This document shows, one piece after another, positions 1 to 8,275 of a stretch of 64,000 nt of DNA (position 1 is its first letter; the number at the start of each line of letters is the position of its first letter). The notes beneath the pieces were generated by a model. It saw only the letters and a program-made list of their open reading frames with translations. It had not been told where the DNA came from and did no database searches. The DNA comes from JBKEDF01 sp047975325 (GTDB lineage: Bacteria > Pseudomonadota > Alphaproteobacteria > Rhodobacterales > Rhodobacteraceae), in contig JBKEDF010000015.1 in the NCBI GenBank assembly GCA_047975325.1, positions 1-64,000 of the forward strand, in the 5' to 3' direction. The position numbers and the translations under genes were made by a program.

Positions 1-1
1 G

Positions 2-796
2 ATGGTGGTGAACCATATCGAGCAACGCTTGCTGGACCCGGAGCGGATTGAAGAAGTGTTGGCTTCACTGCTGGATCGCCGACAGGAAGGCGTCGAACGA
101 CGCAGCCAGCATATCGCCGAACTCAATCAGCGCGCCGCCGAGGCCGATATGCGCCTCAAGCGGCTTTACGATGCCATCGAATCCGGTTCGCTCGATCCGA
201 CCGAATCCGCTTTGGGAGAACGCATTGCGGGTTTGACGGCGCTTCGTGACCAGGCGCGAGCCGACGCCACGCGCATCGAAACCATGCTGGCCAGTTCCAC
301 GCACCAGCGTCTGACAGGCGAAGCCGTGCGCGAACTGACGATTGAAGCGCGGCGCAGATTACGACTTGGAAAGGGCGGCTATCGGCGGGAACACGTCCGG
401 GCTTTTGCTCAGCGTGTCGAGGTTGCCGACGAGGCAATCTACATCAAAGGGAACAAAAACACCCTGCTGCGGACGCTGGTGGCAACCAAAGGAGGGAAAT
501 CGGCGGCTACCGGCGTTCCCGGTTTTGTTCCGAAGTGGCGGAGAGACAGGGATTCGAACCCTGGGTGGGCGCAAACCCACAACGGTTTTCGAGACCGCCC
601 CGTTCGACCACTCCGGCACCTCTCCGCAGCGGGGGTCGTCTGGCGCGATCTAACTTGGCTCGGGCGTGGTTGCAAGCAGGATTTCACCGAAGGCATGGAA
701 GATCCGCGAAGGTGGCGTCCTGACAGCGCCATCCCGCGCAGGAAGAATGTTTCCCGGCAGGTGACTTGGCAAGACGGAAGGGGCCGCTTAGGTTGA
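2..796 (+). CDS. Large serine recombinase, C-terminal part (5' end outside the window)
   Basis: This is the C-terminal half of a resolvase/invertase-type serine recombinase. The catalytic domain and start lie before the window, so the first in-frame ATG is probably internal. The visible part is a long charged helical region (roughly residues 10-100), as in the coiled coil of large serine recombinases, followed by YRREHVRAFAQRVEV and a LLRTLVA...GVPGFVPKWRR tail that I recognise from alphaproteobacterial recombinases. The reading frame does not stop before the oppositely oriented tRNA-Ser gene. It runs through the whole tRNA to a TGA at 794-796, so the last ~85 codons are antisense tRNA plus flank and may not be functional protein. 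This is what an element integrated at the 3' end of a tRNA gene would leave. Confidence 0.75.
   Translation: MVVNHIEQRLLDPERIEEVLASLLDRRQEGVERRSQHIAELNQRAAEADMRLKRLYDAIESGSLDPTESALGERIAGLTALRDQARADATRIETMLASSTHQRLTGEAVRELTIEARRRLRLGKGGYRREHVRAFAQRVEVADEAIYIKGNKNTLLRTLVATKGGKSAATGVPGFVPKWRRDRDSNPGWAQTHNGFRDRPVRPLRHLSAAGVVWRDLTWLGRGCKQDFTEGMEDPRRWRPDSAIPRRKNVSRQVTWQDGRGRLG
536..626 (-). tRNA. tRNA-Ser(CGA)
   Basis: The reverse strand folds as a class II tRNA. The acceptor stem is CGGAGAG/CTCTCCG, the seven-base anticodon loop CTCGAAA gives anticodon CGA (reads UCG serine codons), the variable arm is long, and the T-loop is GTTCGAATC. The 3' CCA is genome-encoded (TGG at 536-538 on the + strand). 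The gene is embedded antisense in the recombinase reading frame and appears intact, as expected when an integrating element regenerates its tRNA target. Confidence 0.95.
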
Positions 797-822
797 TAGG
801 GCGTTTGAATAAAGGCTCTGCG

Positions 823-1716
823 ATGCTGCGATCCTTCTTCCTTGTCTGTCTTGTCTGTGCCTCTGCCGCATTCCTGTCGGCACCTCTGACATCCCCGGCA
901 CTGGCCGAACCAGCGCCAGCCCCCGCCGGGGAAGAGGGACAGGCGCTTGGAGCCGCGATGATGGCCCGTCTTGCGGAAGATCTCAGGGTTGACGAGCTGA
1001 TTGCGGTAATACGGCTGGAAGGGCTCGATTACGGCGCGCAAATGGAAGAAGACCTGCTTTCGGGGAAGGGCGGGTCCTCATGGCAGGCGGCGGTTGCACG
1101 GATTTATGATGCGCGGGCGATGCGGGTGCATTTTGACGGGGCTTTCGCCCGGTCGATCGGCGCGGCGGAAGATACCGTTCAGGACATCCTGGAATTCTTT
1201 GGCACACCGCTGGGGGATCGGATCCTGGTTTTGGAAATAGAGGCGCGGCGTTCGCTCCTGGATCCTGCGGTGGAGGAGGCGGCACGCGCGCGTCTTGAGG
1301 ATATGATTGTCGAAGAAGATCCCCGGCTTGATCTGTTGCAACGCTTTGCCGAGGTCAACCAATTGGTCGAGAGCAATGTTTCCGGCGCGCTCAACGCCAA
1401 TCTGGCGCTGTTTCAGGGAATGGCGGAAATCGGCGATCTGACCGAGAACATGACCGAGGAACAGATGCTTGCCGATGTCTGGGCCCAGGAGCCGGAGATT
1501 CGCACGGAAACGGAAGAATGGCTGATGTCCTACCTGGCGCTGGCCTATGGGCCACTCAGTGACGAGGAACTGGGCACCTATATTCATTTTTGCGAAACCG
1601 AGGCGGGGCAAAAGCTCAATTCCGCGCTTTTTGCGGCATTTGATCAGGTCTTTACCGGGATTTCCCGAAATCTGGGGCGCGCGGTGGCGCGGCAGATGAT
1701 CGGGGAGGATATCTGA
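823..1716 (+). CDS. Exported DUF2059-family protein
   Basis: A 297-residue protein with a clear signal peptide: basic MLR, a hydrophobic core to about residue 25, then ALA before EPAPAP. The mature part is acidic and helical. Near the C terminus (about residues 225-275) it has the pattern YGPLSDEELGTYIHFCETEAG followed by LNSALFAAFD, which resembles DUF2059, a periplasmic or cell-surface domain of unknown function. An in-frame ATG at 766 exists but would put basic residues before the signal peptide, so 823 is preferred. The gene stands alone, 20 bases before the rplU promoter. Function unknown. Confidence 0.75.
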   Translation: MLRSFFLVCLVCASAAFLSAPLTSPALAEPAPAPAGEEGQALGAAMMARLAEDLRVDELIAVIRLEGLDYGAQMEEDLLSGKGGSSWQAAVARIYDARAMRVHFDGAFARSIGAAEDTVQDILEFFGTPLGDRILVLEIEARRSLLDPAVEEAARARLEDMIVEEDPRLDLLQRFAEVNQLVESNVSGALNANLALFQGMAEIGDLTENMTEEQMLADVWAQEPEIRTETEEWLMSYLALAYGPLSDEELGTYIHFCETEAGQKLNSALFAAFDQVFTGISRNLGRAVARQMIGEDI

Positions 1717-1735
1717 CGCATCCGCCACCCCGGCC

Positions 1736-1764
1736 TTGACAGGCGGGCGCTATTGCCCGATAAG
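1736..1764 (+). promoter_or_regulatory. Predicted sigma70-type promoter of rplU-rpmA
   Basis: A perfect TTGACA (1736-1741), a 17-base spacer and GATAAG (1759-1764) form a good housekeeping promoter match. Transcription would begin near 1771, giving a leader of about 135 bases before the rplU ATG. Confidence 0.6.
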
Positions 1765-1775
1765 CGCCCATCCTT

Positions 1776-1806
1776 GGCCTTCCCGAACGGAAAAGCCGGG
1801 GTTTTT
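1776..1806 (+). terminator. Hairpin with T-run in the rplU leader (possible attenuator)
   Basis: GGCCTTCC (1776-1783) can pair with GGAAAAGCC (1789-1797) with a small bulge. GGGG and five Ts follow (1798-1806). It could terminate transcription from the upstream DUF2059 gene, but it lies downstream of the best rplU promoter, so it would also sit in the rplU leader. A second hairpin, CGCCCC/GGGGCG, lies at about 1816-1833. Confidence 0.4.
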
Positions 1807-1906
1807 CATTGATGACGCCCCCTCGAAGGGGCGCGCTGTCCGAGGCGGGATCATCCCGGAACGCCGCTAGGGGCCACAGGACGCGGAAGACGAAAAGGAA
1901 AGACCC

Positions 1907-2398
1907 ATGTTCGCGGTCCTCAAGACGGGCGGCAAGCAATACAAGGTTCAGGCGGGCGATGTGCTGCGCGTGGAAAAGCTTGCGGCCGAATCTGGTGACA
2001 AGATCCAGTTCAACGAAATTCTGATGCTTGGCGGTGACAAGCCGGCAGTCGGTGCGCCGCTGGTGGCGGGTGCTGCGGTTCAGGCCGAGGTGATCGACCA
2101 GATCAAGGGTGAAAAGGTCATCCATTTTGTCAAGCGCCGCCGCAAGCACAGCTCGCAGCGCACCAAGGGCCACCGTCAGCAACTAACGCTGCTGCGCGTG
2201 ACGGATATCCTCGCCTCCGGCGCGGAAAAATCCGGTGTGACAGCCGCTGTTGGAACGGCCGATGCCCGCCGTGCCGCGCATGAAACCGGCGCCGCACCGA
2301 AAAAGGCGGCAAAGAAAGCCGCCAAACCCGATGCCGCCGCGGAAGAAGCCCCGGCAAAACCCAAGCGCGCCGCCAAGGCCGCCGAGACCAAGGAGTAA
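1907..2398 (+). CDS. rplU: 50S ribosomal protein L21
   Basis: L21 of the large ribosomal subunit, which binds 23S rRNA. The first ~103 residues are the standard family (MFAVLKTGGKQYKVQ; the rRNA-binding KRRRKHSSQRTKGHRQ stretch near 75-92). A ~60-residue Ala/Lys-rich tail (KKAAKKAAK..., APAKPKRAAKA) follows and makes the protein 163 residues long. Such extensions are common in Rhodobacteraceae L21 and are probably disordered and RNA-contacting. A purine-rich Shine-Dalgarno region (AGGAAAG) precedes the ATG. rpmA starts 6 bases after the stop, so the two are cotranscribed. Confidence 0.98.
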   Translation: MFAVLKTGGKQYKVQAGDVLRVEKLAAESGDKIQFNEILMLGGDKPAVGAPLVAGAAVQAEVIDQIKGEKVIHFVKRRRKHSSQRTKGHRQQLTLLRVTDILASGAEKSGVTAAVGTADARRAAHETGAAPKKAAKKAAKPDAAAEEAPAKPKRAAKAAETKE

Positions 2399-2404
2399 AC
2401 CCCC

Positions 2405-2674
2405 ATGGCACATAAAAAAGCTGGCGGTTCATCCCGTAACGGCCGCGATTCCGCAGGCCGCCGTCTTGGTGTGAAACTCTACGGTGGTCAGGCGGCTATT
2501 CCGGGTAATATCATCGTGCGCCAGCGTGGCACGCGGATGTTTCCCGGCGAAGGCGTGGGCATGGGTCGGGACCATACGATCTTTGCCACAGTCGAAGGCA
2601 GCGTGAGCTTCAAGACGGGGCTCAAGGGACGCACCTTTGTTTCGGTCCTCCCGTATAAGGAGGCCGCTGAATAA
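2405..2674 (+). CDS. rpmA: 50S ribosomal protein L27
   Basis: L27, 89 residues, full length. The N terminus MAHKKAGGSSRNGRDSAGRR is the conserved segment that reaches the peptidyl-transferase centre. It starts directly with the mature AHKKAGG form, without the cleaved extension seen in Firmicutes. It is the second gene of the rplU-rpmA operon and is followed by a strong intrinsic terminator. obgE, often next in this group, is absent here. Confidence 0.98.
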   Translation: MAHKKAGGSSRNGRDSAGRRLGVKLYGGQAAIPGNIIVRQRGTRMFPGEGVGMGRDHTIFATVEGSVSFKTGLKGRTFVSVLPYKEAAE

Positions 2675-2703
2675 GCCGGACCGGCATAAGCGAAAGCTTT
2701 CAG

Positions 2704-2736
2704 GGGATCGGCAAAAAGGCCGGTCCCTTTTCTTTT
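2704..2736 (+). terminator. Intrinsic terminator of rplU-rpmA
   Basis: GGGATCGGC (2704-2712) pairs with GCCGGTCCC (2719-2727), nine pairs with one G-U, around an A-rich loop. TTTTCTTTT follows (2728-2736). It lies 29 bases after the rpmA stop. Confidence 0.85.
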
Positions 2737-2901
2737 ACGCCGGAGGGACGTGTCACGCTCTTGCGCCATCTGCGATTGTTAATCGGTGGCTAACGAATGG
2801 GCGTTATGCGGGCGCAGGAACAAGTTGTTATCGGGGTGGCATGATCCCGATGTTGATACCAGGATCCGGGTTTTCCCGGCATGTGCTTCAAGGGGGGAGC
2901 C

Positions 2902-3438
2902 ATGACAATAGAATTGATAGACAGGATCGTCGAGATTGAGGCGGAACGACTGAAGTTGCGGCGCATCAGGAATTCCGACAGCGCGCTCATTGCGCTTTAT
3001 ACCGGGGATGCCCGCGTCGCGAAAACAACCAGCCGGATCCCGCATCCCCTGCCGCCCTGTGCGACGGAAACCTTCATCGCCCAGGCAATGAAACCCGATA
3101 CCGATGAACTGGTCTGGGTTATCGACGGATCCCAAAGCGGCCTGCCCGAAGTCCTGGGTGTCATCTCACTCAAGACCATGGATCGTGGCCAGTCCGCCAT
3201 TGGATATTGGATTGCCCCGGGGTTTTGGAACAACGGCTATGCTTCCGAGGCGTTGCGCGCGATTCTCAAGGCAAACCCGCTGGGCAACCGGACAATCTTT
3301 GCGGAGGTCTTTCAGGACAATCCCGGCTCCGCGCGGGTTCTGACGAATTACGGTTTCGACTATCTGGGTGATGCGGAAAGCTTTTGTGTCTCACGCAATG
3401 CCTGCGTTCCAACCTGGACCTATATCCGAAACCTTTGA
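2902..3438 (+). CDS. GNAT-family N-acetyltransferase
   Basis: A 178-residue protein of the RimJ/RimL-like GNAT acyltransferase branch. The N-terminal LRLRRIRNSD-like opening (ERLKLRRIRNSDSALI), the central IGYWIAPGFWNNGYASEALRAIL (acetyl-CoA-binding V/IGYW...G.GYA motif) and the FAEVFQDNPGSARVLTNYGF segment are typical of enzymes that acetylate ribosomal-protein N termini or small amines. The ATG at 2902 is chosen because AGGGGGGAG lies just upstream; an ATG at 2881 lacks such a site. A GNAT gene after rpmA is common in Rhodobacteraceae. The substrate cannot be read from sequence. Confidence 0.85.
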   Translation: MTIELIDRIVEIEAERLKLRRIRNSDSALIALYTGDARVAKTTSRIPHPLPPCATETFIAQAMKPDTDELVWVIDGSQSGLPEVLGVISLKTMDRGQSAIGYWIAPGFWNNGYASEALRAILKANPLGNRTIFAEVFQDNPGSARVLTNYGFDYLGDAESFCVSRNACVPTWTYIRNL

Positions 3439-3488
3439 GCGCCTTCATTCTCCCAATGGTTCGTGCCGCCTGACGCAAATATATGACA

Positions 3489-3511
3489 GGCCGTCGGCAC
3501 GGCCATTTCTA
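3489..3511 (+). terminator. Hairpin between convergent GNAT and ispG genes
   Basis: GGCCGT (3489-3494), loop CGGC and ACGGCC (3499-3504) form a perfect 6-bp stem followed by ATTTCTATT on the + strand. It ends within bases of the ispG stop codon, so it may act on both strands. The T-run is only moderate. Confidence 0.5.
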
Positions 3512-4618
3512 TTCCGCCGCATCAATTTCAGTGGCGCGTTTCTCGACCAGTTCCACGATATGGTCGATCATCTGGTCATTCGTCATCTTGTGGCTCTGTT
3601 TTCCCGCCATGTAGACCATGCCCGACCCGGCCCCACCGCCCGTGAAACCCAGATCTGTCATCAGTGCCTCACCCGGCCCATTCACTACGCATCCGATAAT
3701 CGAAAGCGACATGGGCGTCTTGATATGCTCCAGCCGCCTCTCCAGTTTTTCAACGGTCCTGATAACGTCAAAACCTTGCCTGGCGCAGCTTGGGCAGGAA
3801 ATAATCTGGACCCCCCGGGTTCTGAGCCCAAGACTTTTCAGGATCTCGAAACCGACCTTTACTTCCTCTTCTGGATCCGCCGAAAGGCTTACACGGATCG
3901 TATCCCCAACCCCCATCCAGAGCAGATTTCCCAAGCCAATCGCCGATTTCACCGTGCCGGACATGCGCCCTCCGGCTTCGGTAATCCCCAAGTGAATCGG
4001 GCAATCTGTCGCCTCGGAAATCGCCTGATAGGCCGCTGCGGCCAGAAAGACATCCGAAGCTTTGACCGAAATCTTGAATTCGTGAAAATCATGATCCTGC
4101 AGCAGCTTGATATGATCAAGGCCACTTTCGACCATCGCATCCGGGCAAGGTTCACCATATTTTTCCAAAAGGTGCCTTTCCAGAGAACCCGCATTCACCC
4201 CTATCCTGATTGAAGCACCATGATCCTTCGCTGCGCGAACCACCTCGGCCACACGTTTGGCATCACCGATATTGCCGGGGTTGATCCGCAGGCAGGCTGC
4301 CCCCGCCTCCGCCGCTTCAATCGCGCGCTTATAGTGGAAATGGATATCCGCAACGATGGGAACCGGGCTTTCGGCAATGATCTTCCGCAAGGCCAGGGTC
4401 GATTCCGCATCCGGGGTGGAAATACGGACGATATCCGCCCCGGCATCGGCACAGCGTTGCACCTGTTCGATGGTCGCGCGCACATCGGATGTAATCGTAT
4501 TGGTCATCGTCTGTACGGCAATGGGCGCATCGCCCCCGACCGGGACCGTGCCGACCCATACCTGCCGGGATTTCCGACGCTCAATATTGCGCCAGGGACG
4601 GATCGGAGTGAGAGACAT
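3509..4618 (-). CDS. ispG: 4-hydroxy-3-methylbut-2-enyl diphosphate synthase (flavodoxin)
   Basis: The penultimate enzyme of the MEP isoprenoid pathway: it reductively opens ME-cPP to HMBPP with a [4Fe-4S] cluster. The protein is 369 residues, normal for the short bacterial form. It opens with RRKSRQVWVGTVPVGG and contains AVQTMTNT near the start. The cluster ligands are visible as SCPSCARQ and GCVVNGPGEA in the last third, followed by the conserved glutamate. An upstream in-frame start at 4669 exists, but MSLTPIRPW at 4618 fits family starts. It lies 71 bases downstream of the RodZ-like gene in the same direction. dxr of the same pathway is at 28.8 kb. Confidence 0.96.
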   Translation of the reverse strand: MSLTPIRPWRNIERRKSRQVWVGTVPVGGDAPIAVQTMTNTITSDVRATIEQVQRCADAGADIVRISTPDAESTLALRKIIAESPVPIVADIHFHYKRAIEAAEAGAACLRINPGNIGDAKRVAEVVRAAKDHGASIRIGVNAGSLERHLLEKYGEPCPDAMVESGLDHIKLLQDHDFHEFKISVKASDVFLAAAAYQAISEATDCPIHLGITEAGGRMSGTVKSAIGLGNLLWMGVGDTIRVSLSADPEEEVKVGFEILKSLGLRTRGVQIISCPSCARQGFDVIRTVEKLERRLEHIKTPMSLSIIGCVVNGPGEALMTDLGFTGGGAGSGMVYMAGKQSHKMTNDQMIDHIVELVEKRATEIDAAE

Positions 4619-4689
4619 CGGGCCAGCCTTCATGCGGATTTCGCCGACAGGGATAGCGCCCCGCAGCATTCAGGGCAACCGGCGGTGCC

Positions 4690-5916
4690 TCACGGTTCGG
4701 CAACTTCCGCAACATTGACGTAACGCGCCAGATCAACATCGCCGTCGATATCGGCCAATGCGTAGTTTTCCATCAGCGAATCGGGCGAAAGAACCACATT
4801 CTTGGCAACCTGCGCCCCAGGCTTGGCCGGGCCATAGGTCTGGCCCCGGATGGCAAAATAGACCGAACCGGAATTGCCCGCCCGCAGGACAGGCGGATTT
4901 TCCATTGCGGGGACGGAATACCGTTCCCCCGCATCGAGGTTCTTTTCAAAAAGCACGGTGCCATCGGCGGAACGCACCCGCACCCAGGCCGGACGCACGG
5001 CAAAGATTTCCAGCTCCGGTGCATCCGCAGCCACAACCTGCACCTCAGCCTCGATCGCCTCGGCCAACGTGTTGTTGCCCTCCGCGGTTTCAAGGGCAAG
5101 GCGCTGTTCTTCCTGTCTTGGATCGATGGCTGATATCGGCCCATCCCGCGACGTGAGGATCGGCACATCCAATGCCTGCGGACGGTAGAGGCGATCCATC
5201 ATGTCCCCGCCACGCGGCGCTGTATTCGCGGCCAGCCTCGGTTCCCCCGGTTCAGGAGGCTGTGGTGCTGCGGGCGCAGAGCGTACCAGAGGCACTGCAG
5301 TTTCCTGAACATTGCCCAGCGGGTCAATATCCGCAACGACCTGCGGCGCCTGATCCACCGGAGCAAGTTGCACACGCTGGACTTCCTGCAACACCGACCA
5401 GCCACCATAGCCGATTGCCCCGATCAGGGCGACCAGTATCAGAAGCGAACCCACCGCCGTCGGTTCAATACCCGAAAACACCGTTTCCCCACGCGGCACA
5501 AAAGTAGCATGCGGATCAGCCAGCGGTTCACGGATCTCGGCAGCACGCGCGCGCGCCTTTGCCTTGGCCATTTTCGCGGGCGACGCCGCAGCCGCCATGC
5601 CATGAGCCAGGGTGAAATTCGCCTCGCGGCTGAATTTTTCAAAGGCCCAATCCGGTTCCATCCCCAGATAGCGCGCATAGGAGCGCACGTATCCGGCCAC
5701 AAAACCCTGTGTTTCAAAAGCAGAAATATCGCAGTTTTCGATCGCGGCGATATAAGTCGCCTTGATCTTCAACTCGCGCTGCACATCAAGGAGGGATTTG
5801 CCCATGGTGGCGCGTTCGCCCCGCATCAGGTCACCCAGACGCAGGTCGTAATCGTCGAAACCCTTTGGCTTCATGTCTTCTTCAGACGTCGAAGGTTCTT
5901 TCCTTCGGCCGATCAT
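4690..5916 (-). CDS. RodZ-like membrane-anchored helix-turn-helix protein (DUF4115)
   Basis: A 408-residue protein built like RodZ. It has an N-terminal xenobiotic-response-type HTH (about residues 20-90: LGDLMRGERATMGKSL... YIAAIENCD... YVRSYARYLGM), a linker, one transmembrane helix (about 150-175, SLLILVALIGAIGYGGW), a low-complexity Pro/Ala linker and a C-terminal DUF4115 beta domain (WVRVRSADGTVLFEKNL...). RodZ links MreB filaments to the cell-wall elongation machinery; that role here is inferred. The ATG at 5916 is preferred over a GTG at 5922 because of its spacing to GGACGGGG. It is probably transcribed with ispG. Confidence 0.85.
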   Translation of the reverse strand: MIGRRKEPSTSEEDMKPKGFDDYDLRLGDLMRGERATMGKSLLDVQRELKIKATYIAAIENCDISAFETQGFVAGYVRSYARYLGMEPDWAFEKFSREANFTLAHGMAAAASPAKMAKAKARARAAEIREPLADPHATFVPRGETVFSGIEPTAVGSLLILVALIGAIGYGGWSVLQEVQRVQLAPVDQAPQVVADIDPLGNVQETAVPLVRSAPAAPQPPEPGEPRLAANTAPRGGDMMDRLYRPQALDVPILTSRDGPISAIDPRQEEQRLALETAEGNNTLAEAIEAEVQVVAADAPELEIFAVRPAWVRVRSADGTVLFEKNLDAGERYSVPAMENPPVLRAGNSGSVYFAIRGQTYGPAKPGAQVAKNVVLSPDSLMENYALADIDGDVDLARYVNVAEVAEP

Positions 5917-6033
5917 CCGCACTGCCCCGTCCTGCGTTTATCATATACAAGTCGCGTCAGAGGCGACTCGCCCTGCCCCATGTTCTACGACTTTTATCAT
6001 AACACAAGATTGATTGCACTTGCGTAAATTATG

Positions 6034-7263
6034 TCAGGCAGATGCCTCGGCACGATTCAGCGCACAGTGACCCCAGAGCCGATCCATGGCACGGATCAGA
6101 TGGTCGATCTGTCCGGGATCATGCACCGGTGACGGCGTGAAGCGCAGCCGCTCCGTGCCGCGCGGAACGGTCGGGAAATTGATGGGCTGAACGTAAATCC
6201 CCGATTCTTCCAGCAACATGTCGGACAGCATCTTGCAATGGACGGGATCGCCCACATGGACCGGCACGATATGGCTGTCATGATCGATGATCGGCAGGCC
6301 CAACCCCTTCAGCCGCATCTTGAGGATTCGCGCGTGAAGCTGCTGCGCATCCCGCAGTTTCTGCCCCTCCGCCGTCTTGAGAAACGCAACCGAGGCCGCC
6401 GCCGCCGCCGCAACCGCAGGCGGCATGGAGGATGTAAAGATGAACCCCGGCGCATAGGAACGGATCGCATCCACCATCCGGGCCGAAGCCGCGATATACC
6501 CACCCGCAACCCCAAAAGCCTTGGCCAGGGTGCCATTGACGATATCGAGCCGCCCCAGCAAATCCTCACGTTCGGCCACCCCTGCCCCCCTGGGGCCGTA
6601 CATGCCCACGGCATGGACCTCGTCGATATAGGTCAGGGCGCCAAATTCATCGGCCAGATCGCAAATCTCCGCGATGGGTGCGAAATCCCCATCCATCGAA
6701 TAGATCGATTCGAAAGCGATCACCTTGGGCGCGGCGGGATCATCCGCTGCCATCAATTCACGCAAGTGAGCCACATCATTATGCCGGAAAATCCGCTTGG
6801 CCCCACCATTGCGGCGCACGCCTTCGATCATCGAGGCATGATTCAACTGATCGGAATAAATGATCAGCCCAGGAAAGAGCTTGGGCAAAGTCGAAAGCGT
6901 CGCATCATTGGCAGTATAGGCCGAGGGGAAAACCAGCGCCCCCTCCTTGCAGTGCAGATCGGCCAGTTCCGCCTCCAGCCGGATATGATAAACCGTGGTG
7001 CCGGAGATGTTGCGAGTCCCTCCGGACCCCGCACCGGCGGCCTCGATAGCCTCATGCATTGCCGTAAGTACAACCGGATGCTGGCCCATGCCAAGGTAAT
7101 CATTCCCGCACCAGACCGTGATTTCCTTTTCACTTCCATCCGGCCTGCGCCAGGCGGCCTTCGGAAAAGCCCCCTTACGCCTCTCGATATCGATGAAGGT
7201 GCGGTAGCGCCCTTCTTCATGCAGCCGGTTCAGGGCATTATCGAGGGCCAATTCGTAATTCAT
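6034..7263 (-). CDS. hemA: 5-aminolevulinate synthase
   Basis: A PLP enzyme condensing glycine and succinyl-CoA to 5-aminolevulinate, the first step of tetrapyrrole synthesis by the Shemin (C4) route typical of Alphaproteobacteria. It is 409 residues, full length. Visible motifs are the N-terminal MNYELALDNAL, VWCGNDYLGMGQHP, the glycine-rich GSGGTRNISGTTVYH, YIDEVHAVGMYG, and the PLP-lysine region NGTLAKAFGVAGGY (near residue 250). GGGAG precedes the ATG. Known relatives are controlled by oxygen regulators such as FnrL and PrrA; I searched the 115-base upstream region by eye and found no convincing FNR box. Confidence 0.98.
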   Translation of the reverse strand: MNYELALDNALNRLHEEGRYRTFIDIERRKGAFPKAAWRRPDGSEKEITVWCGNDYLGMGQHPVVLTAMHEAIEAAGAGSGGTRNISGTTVYHIRLEAELADLHCKEGALVFPSAYTANDATLSTLPKLFPGLIIYSDQLNHASMIEGVRRNGGAKRIFRHNDVAHLRELMAADDPAAPKVIAFESIYSMDGDFAPIAEICDLADEFGALTYIDEVHAVGMYGPRGAGVAEREDLLGRLDIVNGTLAKAFGVAGGYIAASARMVDAIRSYAPGFIFTSSMPPAVAAAAAASVAFLKTAEGQKLRDAQQLHARILKMRLKGLGLPIIDHDSHIVPVHVGDPVHCKMLSDMLLEESGIYVQPINFPTVPRGTERLRFTPSPVHDPGQIDHLIRAMDRLWGHCALNRAEASA

Positions 7264-7378
7264 GCGTCACTCCCGATGCCCGCACATGCAGGCCTTAGGT
7301 ACTTTGCGTCGTCGTCAATCCCTTAAAGATGTCGCACATTCCGGGCCAGAGGGCAATTTGCCGCCCCCGCTTTTTCTG

Positions 7379-7951
7379 TCAATCCGCCGCGACGATAATG
7401 CAGTCATTCATTCCCTTGGCCGCACAGGAACTCATCGCGATGCGCTGCGCCGCATTTCCCTTGGCCACGGCCCAGGCCCCGGTGGAAGGCGATATTGCCA
7501 TCGCCCGACGACCGGAATTACCATAATCTTTCGCCATGGCGCGCGTCGCCTCCGCCGAAAGCGTCAATGCGCGCGGTTGGTATTTCCCCGGGCGGATAAC
7601 AGCCACCACGGCGCATTTTCGTCCCCCTTTGCGCAGCTTGTTGCAACGGTTGAGGGCAATTTTTTCGGCAGCCTCCGTCGAATGCTGATTTGCCACCAGC
7701 ATCGTTGCCTCGGATTTCAAAAGATCCTCATCCGGGGCAATGGCGACTGCCGCATAATATTCGTAATCCTTGGCCACCTTCTGCAAAAGCGCCGCCTCTT
7801 CCGCGCTGACGCCCTCGACAGATCGTAATTCCACCTGTGCGCCACGCGGTGAAAAAAGCTGCGCCCGCGCTGTCCGCCCATCCAACGGTTCGGCCATTGC
7901 CGTCCCGGCCATGATTGTCATGACTGCCCCGCAAAGGATCGTTTTCCGCAT
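7379..7951 (-). CDS. Small exported protein with two Cys-pair repeats, unknown function
   Basis: A 190-residue protein with a signal peptide (MRKTILCGAVMTIMAGTAMA). The mature part has two similar units, each ending in a cysteine-spaced-cysteine strand: AAVAIAPDEDLL...NRCNKLRKGGRKCAVVAVI and RRAMAISPSTGA...SSCAAKGMNDCIIVAAD. This resembles DUF4189-like periplasmic repeats, and the cysteines would form disulfides. The ATG at 7951 is preferred to an in-frame TTG at 7960. It lies upstream of hemA in the same direction with a 115-base gap, so it may or may not be cotranscribed. I do not recognise a specific function. Confidence 0.75.
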   Translation of the reverse strand: MRKTILCGAVMTIMAGTAMAEPLDGRTARAQLFSPRGAQVELRSVEGVSAEEAALLQKVAKDYEYYAAVAIAPDEDLLKSEATMLVANQHSTEAAEKIALNRCNKLRKGGRKCAVVAVIRPGKYQPRALTLSAEATRAMAKDYGNSGRRAMAISPSTGAWAVAKGNAAQRIAMSSCAAKGMNDCIIVAAD

Positions 7952-8115
7952 TCCCGTCAACCTCTGGCGTTATTTTATCCGTTTCTACCCTTATCAGGGC
8001 GATCTGCACAGGGGGTGCGGGGCAAGATTTCACCCGAAAATGGATCACGCGGCAGTGAGGCATGCCGGACCACAACGCGGCCGTGCGTTCTGAAAAAAGA
8101 CAAGGGGGAAAGGAA

Positions 8116-8192
8116 TGGCGCGGTTGACGGGGCTCGAACCCGCGACCCCCGGCGTGACAGGCCGGTACTCTAACCAACTGAGCTACAACCGC
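8116..8192 (-). tRNA. tRNA-Asp(GTC)
   Basis: The reverse strand gives acceptor stem GCGGTTG/CAACCGC, D-arm TAGCTCAGTTGGTTAGAG, anticodon loop CTGTCAC (GTC, reads Asp codons), T-loop GTTCGAGCC and an encoded 3' CCA. The length is 77 bases including CCA. Confidence 0.96.
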
Positions 8193-8275
8193 GTTGGGCG
8201 TCAGATATCCGCCCCGCCTATGCCCGTCAAGCCGGAAATGCGCATTGATCCGCCCGGCAAATTACGGAATGCCCG

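Noticed and set aside
439..1041. Long reverse-strand reading frame across tRNA-Ser and the DUF2059 gene start
   Set aside because: It is antisense to the recombinase tail and DUF2059 gene, spans a tRNA and matches no family.
7264..7378. FNR/PrrA sites upstream of hemA
   Set aside because: No TTGAT-N4-ATCAA-like sequence could be found by eye, although relatives are oxygen-regulated.
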